Positions 55,201 through 63,416 of a DNA stretch of 64,000 nucleotides are shown one piece after another. How positions within the stretch are numbered: the first letter of the stretch is position 1; the number at the start of each line of letters is the position of its first letter. The stretch lies in the NCBI GenBank assembly GCA_019695345.1, contig JAIBAE010000001.1:1-64000 (forward strand). The letters are read 5' to 3'. The notes beneath the pieces were generated by a model. That model was not told the DNA's origin and did no database searches. It was given only the letters and a program-made list of their open reading frames with translations. The translations under genes were made by a program, and so were the position numbers. Source of the DNA: Bacteroidota bacterium. GTDB lineage: Bacteria > Bacteroidota > Ignavibacteria > Kapaibacteriales > NICIL-2.

Positions 55201-56473
55201 GCACAGAATCCAACGAAACATTCGGTGCATTATCGGTTGTTGTTACAATAGTGATGTACTGCTCGGTAAATGTTCCACTAACCTGACAGTTCTGAAAGCG
55301 GTAGTTATCAAGATATTGGCTACGTGGCGGAATTATCATCATAAACGGGTCGCCAATTCCAAGTTGCCCTAAACTTCTGCTTGTTGTATGTGTTTTTTTA
55401 TACGTACCAACAAGAACCTTTTTGTTTGATGTTAAAAATCCTGCAACGCGTAATGGTGCTTCGTAAAACTGTCCTTTTTGTAATGTAGCAAGTATAGTTG
55501 TTTTATTCCAGCGGACTTCCGTTCCATCTTCTGCGGCTAATACTCTAAACAAATCAGTGCCTTCGGTTGTAAACAAAATAGAAGGCTGTGCAAACGGAGT
55601 CATGATGTACGATTTCCCCCACACCGATGTAGGGAACATCTGCTCATACAAACAATCTCTGCTTGGGCTTCCGGTAACGCCGCGTAAGCTAATTGGTAAT
55701 GTAGCACGTTGGTGTCCGGCAAAAACCGAAATAGGTTTATCAGCATACACATGGCTACCGGTTAAATCTAAATTGTACTGAATATTAGAGTACATAGATT
55801 GCACTAAATACGTTTCGCCTGCATTTAGTACAACTTGCTTTGTGCCTGCTCCCGATACCGCCGTTGGTGCCGTTGGTTCAACTACAACCGTGGTATTATC
55901 TTCTGTTGCAACAATGGCAAACTCCGATGGTGTGTAATTGGTATTCATTTGTTTGTTTTCATCGGGCAAGCCATCGGCGCGGTAGCTCATTATATAGTAC
56001 TCTTTGCCGATAGCCGTAGTAGGTAACACCAGCGAAGCATCGCTTGTAGTATTTGCCTGATTCAACGCATACACGGCAACATCTTGGTTTGTTGTTACAC
56101 GTATTGATTTCTTCGTTGGTTTCTCGTTATCATTTGGGTTCGTAAAACTGCCAAATAAGTTATATCCGGTTAGCTCAATGTTCACCCAACTGATGCGGTA
56201 TGTAAAAATCTGCGAAGGATTTGGAATGGAAAAATTAATGGTAACCGGTGTGGTGCTACCCGACGGGGTGTATTCAATAGTACCTGCTGTTGCAACTTCT
56301 GCTACAATGTAAATATACACACTGTCATCATCGGTATATGGTAGCTGATGATAATTAGGAAGCAATGCAATGTAGAACTCCTTACCCCTGTTCGATTTTG
56401 GCTGACCGTAACTTTCCTGCAAAAAAAGCAGACCAAATAATACGATACACAACACAGGTAGTATTTTACCCAT
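52244..56473 (-). CDS. Giant IgGFc-binding/Cys-repeat surface protein with T9SS sorting domain (1409 aa)
   Basis: The start at 56473 has a GAGGG site and begins the signal peptide ILPVLCIVLFGLLFLQESYG. The N-terminal about 450 residues match the IgGFc-binding-protein N-terminal domain often found in Bacteroidetes (KGKEFYIALLPN-like, here RGKEFYIALLPNYH). About residues 494-1030 hold seven repeats of the form C-x-G-D-S...W-(S/T)-P-x-x-x-L-x-C-x-x-C...P-x-x-x-T-x-Y, as in SprB-like gliding adhesins. A further beta-rich region is followed by a T9SS C-terminal domain (SVTPNPVTNQSVSIRYGVGF). Probably a large surface adhesin; the binding target is unknown. Confidence 0.8.
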   Translation of the reverse strand: MGKILPVLCIVLFGLLFLQESYGQPKSNRGKEFYIALLPNYHQLPYTDDDSVYIYIVAEVATAGTIEYTPSGSTTPVTINFSIPNPSQIFTYRISWVNIELTGYNLFGSFTNPNDNEKPTKKSIRVTTNQDVAVYALNQANTTSDASLVLPTTAIGKEYYIMSYRADGLPDENKQMNTNYTPSEFAIVATEDNTTVVVEPTAPTAVSGAGTKQVVLNAGETYLVQSMYSNIQYNLDLTGSHVYADKPISVFAGHQRATLPISLRGVTGSPSRDCLYEQMFPTSVWGKSYIMTPFAQPSILFTTEGTDLFRVLAAEDGTEVRWNKTTILATLQKGQFYEAPLRVAGFLTSNKKVLVGTYKKTHTTSRSLGQLGIGDPFMMIIPPRSQYLDNYRFQNCQVSGTFTEQYITIVTTTDNAPNVSLDSVLITQPFIPIANTCYVYTHITMQDGAHTLSSPKPVGLYVYGYGYANSYGYVGGIAFRPDVDDIEVNAGGDKEICIGDSLVLSALGNATNIKWVAADGTKIPCDTCITTVVKPVKTTKYTLIATDAYACKINDEITVTVLPFPTVDATPDTTLCTDSPVTLVANGLFKQVEWSPPIGLSCTVCQQTRALPGKDQKYYAIARNSNSATCVVIDSVTIRYRPGVYAQVPPTTTICTGDSVVLDIQYGGKVKWTPSTGISCDTCTKVVFKPTVQTTYTVNGTSPDTCFTKASMLIKIVSKPKLEVQSKDVSVCKGEEKLVSISTDSESRIEWAPATFLDCPTCGVVRVKPDSNISYRIRVYNTTGSCYNEDSLSVRVIPKPELMISAKDSVTSVCAGDSVILMASAAVPAQYKWSPAEGLTCDTCAQTTAQPSTTTMYTVVATTDSGCIESKTINVTINPRPTLVLEKRDTTICQGTSFQIRTSTNGSIRWSPSLTLSCDTCPTPIATPATTTTYYATVQNNTGCSITDSVVATVHPLPTLQSTFKDTTICPLNSVQLSNQKPEPNVTYKWTPATGLDRDDIPNPTAHPTENTTYSVTATTQFGCVVTYSVKVTIAPCNRSLLYPLDITVPDVVACADTTVTFRLENNGDVPVIIKSLVQNGTTVATWEQENAPFPDTLQSSGSGNYTDVTLRVNPNKAGAFTIPLELTYDGGYNGNDTTIAIMLHGRGLKYPVTVKLIGAASKDDETKIGENVGVVLQIESSHWNELLITAMDVDVLYNKTWMMYKTPSNNTEQQGTALDSVWKITATAYENTTNVTDSIVYTRFSLRGTTPIAKNGDILSPQFSTLLSNVFQFTPMVRVSFPDEPPLYPRPIDCIDTTTSSYTIEVGGCAKYIRRIALGVATSGILSVTPNPVTNQSVSIRYGVGFDCNTRITLTDALGRDVAILVDGYQTGGEYEAVLSTQDIAAGAYYCRYTAAGVTQTTIITIAK

Positions 56474-56603
56474 AATTCCCTCGCGTACAAAGTGTGGTAT
56501 GGTTGTAGCCCCTTGTGCGGGAAAATAGCGATAACACATTTCAATTCCAAGATAGAATTCACAACTACGCTAAATCCTTACAATCTTAACGATTATCCTA
56601 ATT

Positions 56604-56627
56604 TTATGCTATCGCAAACCGCACCAA
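56604..56627. repeat. Left-end copy of the dispersed intergenic repeat
   Basis: TTATGCTATCGCAAACCGCA matches the left terminus, with the interior motif CCACTTGCGGGAAAGA at 56672-56687; no right end was found. It sits in the 333-base divergent gap between two T9SS protein genes. In the same gap GGGCAGAAAATTTTCTGCCC (56640-56659) is a perfect 20-base palindrome. Confidence 0.5.
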
Positions 56628-56806
56628 ACCACAGATGTACGGGCAGAAAATTTTCTGCCCCAACAACCGCCACTTGCGGGAAAGAGCCTTCATTTTTATT
56701 ACAAGATTAACCGTAATAGAACTGTTAGTTTAGAATGTGAATGTATATTGAAACAAATACTCTATGTAATGATTATTATATCATCACTCAACGTAATCCC
56801 TGAATC

Positions 56807-59401
56807 ATGAAAACAATGCTCTTTTTGCTAAGTACTATTTATGTACTTGCTCAACAACCACACATCATCTCACCCAACGGCAATGAGAAGTATAAAAAAG
56901 GCGACACCATAACTATCCGTTGGGATGGTGTTGGAGCTGATGTACCCGTTCGGTTGGAGTATAGTGTTGATAATGGAAACAGTTGGTTCTTGATAGAAGA
57001 AGAAGTTGTTGGGAATGAGTATAAATGGATTCCTTATAACGAAGATGCCCTTATACATTTATATCTATTCAATTATTATAATCCAATTAGGAAAAATATA
57101 TTCAAAGTACGTGCAGTTAAATATGGTACGTCACTGAATGATAGAGTATCGGTAGCAAGACAATTAGGTTGTGGTACCATACCATTTGGCACATGGAGTA
57201 GTGATGAAAAATACTTTGCTTGTACAACAAATAATGGATTTGAGATTTGGGACGTGCAGAAACAAGATAAAATATCATGGTTTAGTAGATTTAATCCCAA
57301 ACATAAAGTACAAATGAGCTGTCAGTTTAGCTTAGTCCCAATAGCTTTTATAAACAATGACAAGAGAATTCTTATTACAGAGGAAAATTGGAGTATTCTT
57401 TATGAATATGACATCGCAACTAATTCTTTGATTGAGAATAATATTGTTAAGCAAATTCACCCCAGATCAAAAGTTATTGTAAGCACAAAAGGTAACTATA
57501 TTGCTTATCAAAATAGGATTGATCAAGATTCGATACAGTTCAAAGTAATCGATTTGAGGAATTTCTCCGTTAAGACAGTCGTTTCGGTGTATCAGCCAGA
57601 TGTTAACTCTAACAAACTAAACTTAGTTTTTTGGATTAACGATACAACAGCGGTTATCAGACTTGGTAGTTATGGCGGAACTAGCTTTGATGAATATATT
57701 TATAATGTTATAACAAATACTGTTACTTCTAATTCTGTAACCAGTGTTAATGGTATGGATTATAGAGAAAACTTTCCTTTAGTTCGTACTATTAGCGATA
57801 AAATACAATATAACTGCGTAAGTGACAGCTCAGGACTTTTCGTTGAGGACGTCTATACAAACAAGAGAGTAAATTTGCCTTCGTCTAGCTTATATAGGTA
57901 TAATATTGCGTGGCAACCGAGTTCATATGTTATAGCATATCAAAGTAAAGATTCAACTCAAACAACGCTACAGATTTTTGATGTTTCTTTAAATAAAATA
58001 GATAAAAGTATCACCCTATCTAACCACTTTTCAGAAGTTACTTCTATCAAATGGTCTCATAGTGGAAAGTATCTAACCGTTTCTACATCAGATGGATACG
58101 AATGGATTCTGAATATTGACAACTCAGATGTAGTTTTTAAGAAACCGTCACTTCCTTTAGCTAACTCAATCAGTTGGAGTTTTGAGGGTAAGTATCTTGC
58201 AATTGCTACATATAACACAATTGAAGTTTGGGATACTGATAACAATAATCAGATTGTAGTAACTCATATAAAAACAGATCCCAATCAAAATTTATCTGAA
58301 CAACGAGTTTGTTGGTCGGTAGATGGTAACATGATATTATTTATCGCTAATCAAGACAGTGTTTATTTATGGGATTGGAGGCAAAACAAAATACTCGACA
58401 AGTTGTTTATTCCTAACGCAAATTTAATAGCTACAAATGCCACGACGGAGTATGCAATCATAGTGGCCGATTCAATTGTTAAGTATGATTATAAGAATCA
58501 CAAAATTCTCAATAAGCTTCCATACTATACGGGATGGAATTCAAATATTGTTGTTTCGAAAGATGGTAAGTTATGGTATCTTAATAACTATGATACTACA
58601 CTTGTATTGGACTCTAAGGACGATATTATAGATTCATTGCCAATTGTAGGTATACATAAAATTCCAAGTCCTACTGAGCCTAAAATGTTTGCTTGTAGGT
58701 ATACAAAACATGGCTTCTTTGGGTATCCAGACCCAATCAGAATAAATGGTGTGCTTACTACAGTAACAAATAGTAGTTTTCAAGATGATCAAAAGATTAT
58801 TGATTATCAGTTAAATATGTTTGGAAATATTCTAACACCGGCTTGGAATGAAACAGGAAATCAGGTTGCATTTCCTTCTAAGTTTAATGGTCACATTGAT
58901 TTCTTTTCTAGTGAATGGTGTTTTGTGTCGGGTATACAAATCACAAATGTTAATGATGGGGTTTGTTTAGGGTATTTTACATTGTTAAGCAATGCATCTC
59001 TGATACAGCATCATTCACCATTGTATCGCCCCAACTCCAACGAGATTGCTATAGGAGGCGAGGTAGCAATAGGAAAAATACAACCTGTTGAGTACACGTT
59101 AGATGAAAGTGATTCAGCGTTTACAATTCAAATGGAATCCGATACAACAACGGAAGTCAATGAATCAATTCCACCAACATGTACATTGTATCCAAACCCA
59201 ACATCGGGCGAGTTGTATGTACAAGGTGTATCAGGAACAATTGAGATGTATTCACTTTTAGGTGAATTGGTGTTTTTAGATTCTACATCAACAACAAGCG
59301 AAAGAAGAATACCAACAGAACATTTACCAAGCGGAATGTACAGAGTTGTGTGTACGCAAGGTAAACACAGGTTAAGTAAAGCTGTAGTTGTGCAACATTA
59401 A
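56807..59401 (+). CDS. Secreted beta-propeller (WD40-like) protein with T9SS sorting domain (864 aa)
   Basis: A signal peptide (to VLAQQ) is followed by an N-terminal Kre9/KNH-like module (ISPNGNEKYKKGDTITIRWD; residues about 20-105). Then come many WD40-like blades, for example SIKWSHSGKYLTVSTSDGYE and SISWSFEGKYLAIATYNTIE, forming probably two propellers up to about residue 760. The last 80 residues are a T9SS C-terminal domain (LYPNPTSGELYVQGVSGTIE). The DNA of that domain is almost the same as in the next + strand gene. Its role is probably extracellular binding or scaffolding. Confidence 0.8.
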   Translation: MKTMLFLLSTIYVLAQQPHIISPNGNEKYKKGDTITIRWDGVGADVPVRLEYSVDNGNSWFLIEEEVVGNEYKWIPYNEDALIHLYLFNYYNPIRKNIFKVRAVKYGTSLNDRVSVARQLGCGTIPFGTWSSDEKYFACTTNNGFEIWDVQKQDKISWFSRFNPKHKVQMSCQFSLVPIAFINNDKRILITEENWSILYEYDIATNSLIENNIVKQIHPRSKVIVSTKGNYIAYQNRIDQDSIQFKVIDLRNFSVKTVVSVYQPDVNSNKLNLVFWINDTTAVIRLGSYGGTSFDEYIYNVITNTVTSNSVTSVNGMDYRENFPLVRTISDKIQYNCVSDSSGLFVEDVYTNKRVNLPSSSLYRYNIAWQPSSYVIAYQSKDSTQTTLQIFDVSLNKIDKSITLSNHFSEVTSIKWSHSGKYLTVSTSDGYEWILNIDNSDVVFKKPSLPLANSISWSFEGKYLAIATYNTIEVWDTDNNNQIVVTHIKTDPNQNLSEQRVCWSVDGNMILFIANQDSVYLWDWRQNKILDKLFIPNANLIATNATTEYAIIVADSIVKYDYKNHKILNKLPYYTGWNSNIVVSKDGKLWYLNNYDTTLVLDSKDDIIDSLPIVGIHKIPSPTEPKMFACRYTKHGFFGYPDPIRINGVLTTVTNSSFQDDQKIIDYQLNMFGNILTPAWNETGNQVAFPSKFNGHIDFFSSEWCFVSGIQITNVNDGVCLGYFTLLSNASLIQHHSPLYRPNSNEIAIGGEVAIGKIQPVEYTLDESDSAFTIQMESDTTTEVNESIPPTCTLYPNPTSGELYVQGVSGTIEMYSLLGELVFLDSTSTTSERRIPTEHLPSGMYRVVCTQGKHRLSKAVVVQH

Positions 59402-59545
59402 TGCGCCGCTGTAACGCTTGTAGTATTGGCAGGACTTCTTGTGTCCGCGAAAGGCGTCCTGCCAAACAATCGGCATGAGACGCTTCGCTTAACTCATGCC
59501 GCAATATTAAAATTTCTACGCTAAGCATAGAATTACAGTTTCCTC

Positions 59546-59609
59546 TTCGCGCCGCATACAGCTATCTCCGCGCCGGGTCTGCGCGCTGGCGCGTTCGCTT
59601 CGGCAGAGG
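59546..59609 (-). repeat. GC-rich TGCCGAAGC motif repeat, - orientation
   Basis: Read on the - strand: TGCCGAAGC, then CGCGCCAGCGCGCAGAC, then CGGCGCG. It matches 62572-62634 in inverse orientation. Upstream of it in the 289-base gap, GGCAGGACTTCTTGTG and CGTCCTGCC, and GGCATGAG with CTCATGCC, form two hairpins (59430-59503). Confidence 0.55.
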
Positions 59610-59690
59610 AGGGAAACAGAGTAATTTTTGTATTGGCGTACACTTCTAAAGTTGTAGTTTGCAAACGGTAGTAACTATACTTGTACTTCT

Positions 59691-61445
59691 ATGAAAATCT
59701 CAGTTGTTCTGTTCGTGCTATGTATTACCGTTGTGTATAGTAGTTCGGCTACTATGTATTATGTTTCGGAATCGTTGGGGAACGACGCGTGGAGTGGCAT
59801 GTTACCCGAACCAAATATTAACCGCACTGACGGACCGAAAAAAAGTATGAGCGCTGCAAATGATATACTGAATACTATTGCACGCGGAGGTGATAATGTT
59901 TTATTTAGGCGTGGTGATGTATGGCAAACGGGATTAGAGTTACAATCGGCAAAAGGGGAACCGGATAACTACATAGTTATTGGCGCGTATGGTTTGGGAG
60001 ATAATCCGGTAATCCGGAAGAACACAGCAGGACAGGGGATTTTATGCCGTGGTTCGGCAACAAATGGAACATCGTACATCCGTTTTGAATATCTGAATCT
60101 TACTACAACACTAACGCAAGATAAACCTACAGGTGTAAATGTATCGGAATCGTTTTATCAGAACAAACCACATCATATTTTGTTTAATAACATAACAATA
60201 ACTAATTGTAAGAATGGTATGATTCTATACGAACATCATATTACCGTTGAACGATGTACGTTGCGTTTAAATGGAAATGATAACCAAGGGCACGGAATAT
60301 TTGTTCGGGCAGATTCAGTATTGTTTTCCCAAAATGTATTAGATAGTAACGGATGTGGCAGTTACTTTGTTCACTCGATATATGTTAGTAACTGTAATGG
60401 TATTCGTATTGAACAAAATGAAATTTTGCGGGCAGATGACGGTATAAAACTCCGCGCATCTGATAACGTTGCTGTATTGTATAACAGAATTCACGATATG
60501 CATGTTCATGCTATTCATGCCGGTGGTGATGATTCTAAAGGTTCAGCAAATGTGCGCATTGAAGGAAATGTTGTACTCAACTCACCACAATCGTTTACCC
60601 TTGGTTCGGAATCGGGAACACAAACCGCTGTTAGCAGTAATTTCATTATTGCGAATAATATATTTACGTCGTTGGTGCATCTATCCGGTAATGGTCCAAT
60701 CCAAAATGTAGTGTTCTGTAATAATGTATTGTATAATGGCTTGCATAGTCAGTTGTTTGCAAGTAGTGCTATCAACCCTATACAACTACGTGTACTAAAT
60801 AACATTTTTTACCGTACACAATCCTCATCACAACAGACATTAGTAAGCTTGGTATCGCCATCGGGTGTTTCCGGGTTAGAACTTAACAATAATTTGTATT
60901 ATTCCGGTACAACAGTGGCACGTTTGTTATCGGTTGGCTCGCAACACTTTACATCTCTATCAGATTTTAGAACTACATACGCACAACATGAGCAGTTTGG
61001 TGTGTATGGAAATCCAAACTTTGTTTCTGATTCGGATTTCCATCTTACAGCTTTGAGTGGGATAGCAATTGATAAAGGTGCTGATGTTTCGGAATTTATT
61101 AATGCCGATGCCGATGCTACTTCACGTCCGTATGACGGAGATGCCAAGAATGGTGCACAGTTCGATATCGGGGCGTACGAATTCACTCAACTTGTTTCTG
61201 TCTCGAATCAAGATGAACATCTTTTTACCTTATATCCAAACCCAACATCGGGCGAGTTGTATGTACAAGGTGTATCAGGAACAATTGAGATGTATTCACT
61301 TTTAGGTGAGTTGGTATATTTAGATGTTACATCAACAACAAGCGAAAGAAGAATACCAACAGAACATTTACCAAGTGGAATGTACAGAGTTGTGTGTACG
61401 CAAGGCAAGCACAGAGTCAGTAAAGCTATTATTGTACAACATTAA
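59691..61445 (+). CDS. Secreted right-handed beta-helix protein with T9SS sorting domain (584 aa)
   Basis: The signal peptide covers about residues 1-20. MYYVSESLGNDAWSG is the usual start of secreted parallel beta-helix (pectate-lyase-like/NosD-like) proteins. The middle has helix rungs such as NGIRIEQNEILRADDGIKLR and DNVAVLYNRIHDMHVHAIHA. Near residue 470 is a typical post-helix segment (GADVSEFINADADATSRPYD, then GAQFDIGAYEF). The last 80 residues are a T9SS C-terminal domain. Possibly a polysaccharide-degrading or -binding enzyme; no catalytic residues were assigned. Confidence 0.8.
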   Translation: MKISVVLFVLCITVVYSSSATMYYVSESLGNDAWSGMLPEPNINRTDGPKKSMSAANDILNTIARGGDNVLFRRGDVWQTGLELQSAKGEPDNYIVIGAYGLGDNPVIRKNTAGQGILCRGSATNGTSYIRFEYLNLTTTLTQDKPTGVNVSESFYQNKPHHILFNNITITNCKNGMILYEHHITVERCTLRLNGNDNQGHGIFVRADSVLFSQNVLDSNGCGSYFVHSIYVSNCNGIRIEQNEILRADDGIKLRASDNVAVLYNRIHDMHVHAIHAGGDDSKGSANVRIEGNVVLNSPQSFTLGSESGTQTAVSSNFIIANNIFTSLVHLSGNGPIQNVVFCNNVLYNGLHSQLFASSAINPIQLRVLNNIFYRTQSSSQQTLVSLVSPSGVSGLELNNNLYYSGTTVARLLSVGSQHFTSLSDFRTTYAQHEQFGVYGNPNFVSDSDFHLTALSGIAIDKGADVSEFINADADATSRPYDGDAKNGAQFDIGAYEFTQLVSVSNQDEHLFTLYPNPTSGELYVQGVSGTIEMYSLLGELVYLDVTSTTSERRIPTEHLPSGMYRVVCTQGKHRVSKAIIVQH

Positions 61446-61462
61446 CGCGCCGCTGAAATGCT

Positions 61463-61505
61463 AGGTTCCGCCTGAGTGACGGCGCAGTATGGGGTGCTTC
61501 GGCAG
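61463..61505 (-). repeat. GC-rich TGCCGAAGC motif repeat, - orientation
   Basis: On the - strand, TGCCGAAGCACCCCATACTG followed by CGCCGTCACTCAGGCGG is nearly the same as 6863-6900. It lies 20 bases past the stop of the ABC gene. Confidence 0.6.
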
Positions 61506-61525
61506 GTGTGGGAATACAAAATATA

Positions 61526-62506
61526 CTACACACCTTTGTTAAAGATGATGCGGATGACATCTTCTATGGGAACTTCTTCTATGGTGAGGTCGGCAACCTG
61601 AAAGCGGTTTAAGATTTCCGATGCTACGGTGGTTATGCTGTTGCGGTTAACACGGAATACTACTTTATCGGGCGAGTATTCTGTAATGGTGCCAATGCTT
61701 TCTATATCGGTGCGTGGGGTTGGTTGGGCAAATACTACCGTTAGTACTTTTTCGGCTACGTATTGCTCTACAAGTTTTTCAAGCTGACCGTCGAACAAGA
61801 GTTTGCCTTCGTCTATCACCATTACACGTTTGCACAACTGTTGGATGTCGTCCATGTAGTGGCTTGTTAGGATAATTGTTGTTTCGCTTTGTTTGTTGTA
61901 GTCGGCAATAAACTCGCGTAATGCGTGTTGGGCAACAACATCTAAACCAATGGTGGGTTCATCTAAAAACACAACCCGCGGAGCATGAAGCAATGCGCCT
62001 ATCAACTCACATTTCATGCGTTCGCCAAGCGAGAGCCTGCGTAGCTGTATGTGTAGTTTATCGGCTACGTCAAGGCGTTCGGCAAGTTCGTTGCGGCGTT
62101 TAGTAAAATGTTGTTCGGGGATGTTGTAGATTTCTTTGTGTAGTAAAAACGAATCGGCTGCAGGTAAGTCCCACCACAGTTGGTTACGCTGTCCCAGCAC
62201 AATAGAAAACTGTTTGCGGAACTCTATGCTTCGTTCCCACGGCGTAAACCCAAGTACGTGCGCTTTACCCGATGTTGGGTGTAACAGCCCACTTAACATT
62301 TTTAAGGTTGTGGTTTTTCCGGCACCGTTTGCGCCAAGCATTCCAACAAGCTCTCCTTGTGCTATGGAAAACGAAATCGAATCAACAGCAACGTACTCTT
62401 TGTATTGGCGGTTAAACAGCGAGCGCACCGAACCCAACAGTCCTTCCTGCTTAACATGACTTTTAAATACTTTTGATAACCCTTCTACCGAGATTGCCGT
62501 TTGCAT
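61526..62506 (-). CDS. ABC transporter ATP-binding protein, ABC-2/DrrA-like (326 aa)
   Basis: A complete nucleotide-binding domain: Walker A GANGAGKT (58-65), Q-loop region VLGQRNQLWWDLP, signature LSLGERMKCE (158-167), Walker B VVFLDEP (178-184) and H-loop TSHYMDD. The QLWWDLP Q-loop and the insertion near residues 20-40 are typical of the ABC-2 ATPases usually encoded with two ABC-2 permeases. No permease gene is adjacent, so it is an orphan here. Export of an unknown substrate is likely. It is convergent with the beta-helix gene. Confidence 0.92.
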   Translation of the reverse strand: MQTAISVEGLSKVFKSHVKQEGLLGSVRSLFNRQYKEYVAVDSISFSIAQGELVGMLGANGAGKTTTLKMLSGLLHPTSGKAHVLGFTPWERSIEFRKQFSIVLGQRNQLWWDLPAADSFLLHKEIYNIPEQHFTKRRNELAERLDVADKLHIQLRRLSLGERMKCELIGALLHAPRVVFLDEPTIGLDVVAQHALREFIADYNKQSETTIILTSHYMDDIQQLCKRVMVIDEGKLLFDGQLEKLVEQYVAEKVLTVVFAQPTPRTDIESIGTITEYSPDKVVFRVNRNSITTVASEILNRFQVADLTIEEVPIEDVIRIIFNKGV

Positions 62507-62536
62507 GAGTTTGTTTCAACATAGTTATTGATTGTT

Positions 62537-62544
62537 CAAATATA
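62537..62544 (-). promoter_or_regulatory. TAnnTTTG-type -7 element (TATATTTG) upstream of the ABC gene
   Basis: On the - strand TATATTTG lies 30 bases before the ATG and fits the Bacteroidetes -7 consensus; no clear -33 box. Confidence 0.4.
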
Positions 62545-62571
62545 CAATTCAATATTGGTTTGGGTTCCCAC

Positions 62572-62634
62572 TTCTGCCGAAGCAACCGCGCCAGCGCGCA
62601 GACACGGCGCGAGCCGACCGTTGTGTGGCGCATA
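62572..62634 (+). repeat. GC-rich TGCCGAAGC motif repeat, + orientation
   Basis: TGCCGAAGC, CGCGCCAGCGCGCAGAC and CGGCGCG occur in order, as at 59546-59609 but inverted. It lies between the ABC gene and the toxin-antitoxin pair. Confidence 0.6.
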
Positions 62635-62698
62635 GTATCTGTTGTTGCGTTTACATTTTTTTGTAAGTTGCATTTGTGCTACAATTCAAGGAGACACC

Positions 62699-62929
62699 AT
62701 GGGCAAAATACTCGATGAAATTTTACAATCATCATCAGAGCTAACACCTGATAATCAACAAAAAGTTCTTGGTTATATTCATTCCCTAAAAAATGATTTG
62801 AGCGAATCATCAAAAACGGTTACCGTCCTTTCAGGGTTGATATCAGAAGCGGATGCCAAAGAGCTAACACAAATCATTGAACAACATTGTGAGCAAGTAC
62901 ATGCAGCAGACTGGACTCTACCTTCTTGA
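62699..62929 (+). CDS. Probable antitoxin of a PIN-domain toxin (76 aa)
   Basis: A small acidic protein (MGKILDEILQSSSELTPDNQ, then KVLGYIHSLKNDL) whose coding region overlaps the next gene by 29 bases, typical of VapB-type antitoxins. The ATG has an AAGGAG site seven bases upstream; a longer reading from 62642 would lack this. No AbrB, RHH or Phd DNA-binding domain is obvious. Antitoxin function is inferred from the partner. Confidence 0.65.
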   Translation: MGKILDEILQSSSELTPDNQQKVLGYIHSLKNDLSESSKTVTVLSGLISEADAKELTQIIEQHCEQVHAADWTLPS

Positions 62930-63296
62930 TACTAATATTGTAATTGGATTGTTGGCATCAGATTCATCAATTTGCAATTCATTTTCTAGTATTCAATTGT
63001 CAGGGTTGCCAATTACTGTGTTAGGTGAGTTGTATTTTGGTGCATACTTATCATCTAAGAAAGAGAAAAATATTGCAGCACTTCAACAACTAGTCAAAAC
63101 TCTTACAGTTTATCAAACAAGTGATGATGTATCTGTAAAGTATGGAGAAGTAAAATCAGAGCTGAAAAATCAAGGAACTCCAATTCCGGAGAATGATATC
63201 TGGATAGCTGCGATTACATTATCTTATCAGGCAACATTAGTTACACGCGATAGCCATTTTAATAATATAAAAGGATTACAGATTGTTCCTTGGTGA
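62901..63296 (+). CDS. PIN-domain ribonuclease toxin, VapC-like (131 aa)
   Basis: PIN-domain acidic residues are in place: LLDTNIV (Asp near residue 10), the Glu in LGELYFGA, Asp in PENDIWIAA and Asp in TRDSHF. VapC toxins cleave tRNA or rRNA and are neutralised by the co-encoded antitoxin. The ATG at 62901 lies inside the antitoxin gene in another frame. The pair lies among AT-rich DNA next to repeat copies, consistent with mobility. Confidence 0.85.
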   Translation: MQQTGLYLLDTNIVIGLLASDSSICNSFSSIQLSGLPITVLGELYFGAYLSSKKEKNIAALQQLVKTLTVYQTSDDVSVKYGEVKSELKNQGTPIPENDIWIAAITLSYQATLVTRDSHFNNIKGLQIVPW

Positions 63297-63385
63297 ATGT
63301 TCATCACATCCTGATTAGAAGTGATAAAACTTGTATCTCTGCCAATTCTCTCCCGCAAAGTAACGGTAAGTTTGAACCGTTACAT

Positions 63386-63408
63386 TCGGTGCGGTCTGCG
63401 ATAGCAAA
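63386..63408. repeat. Right-end copy of the dispersed intergenic repeat
   Basis: TTCGGTGCGGTCTGCGATAGCAAA-like end at 63386-63408, with the interior motif TCTCCCGCAAAGTAACGG at 63350-63367; no left end is seen. It separates the toxin gene from the convergent metF-type gene. Confidence 0.5.
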
Positions 63409-63416
63409 AGAAAAAT

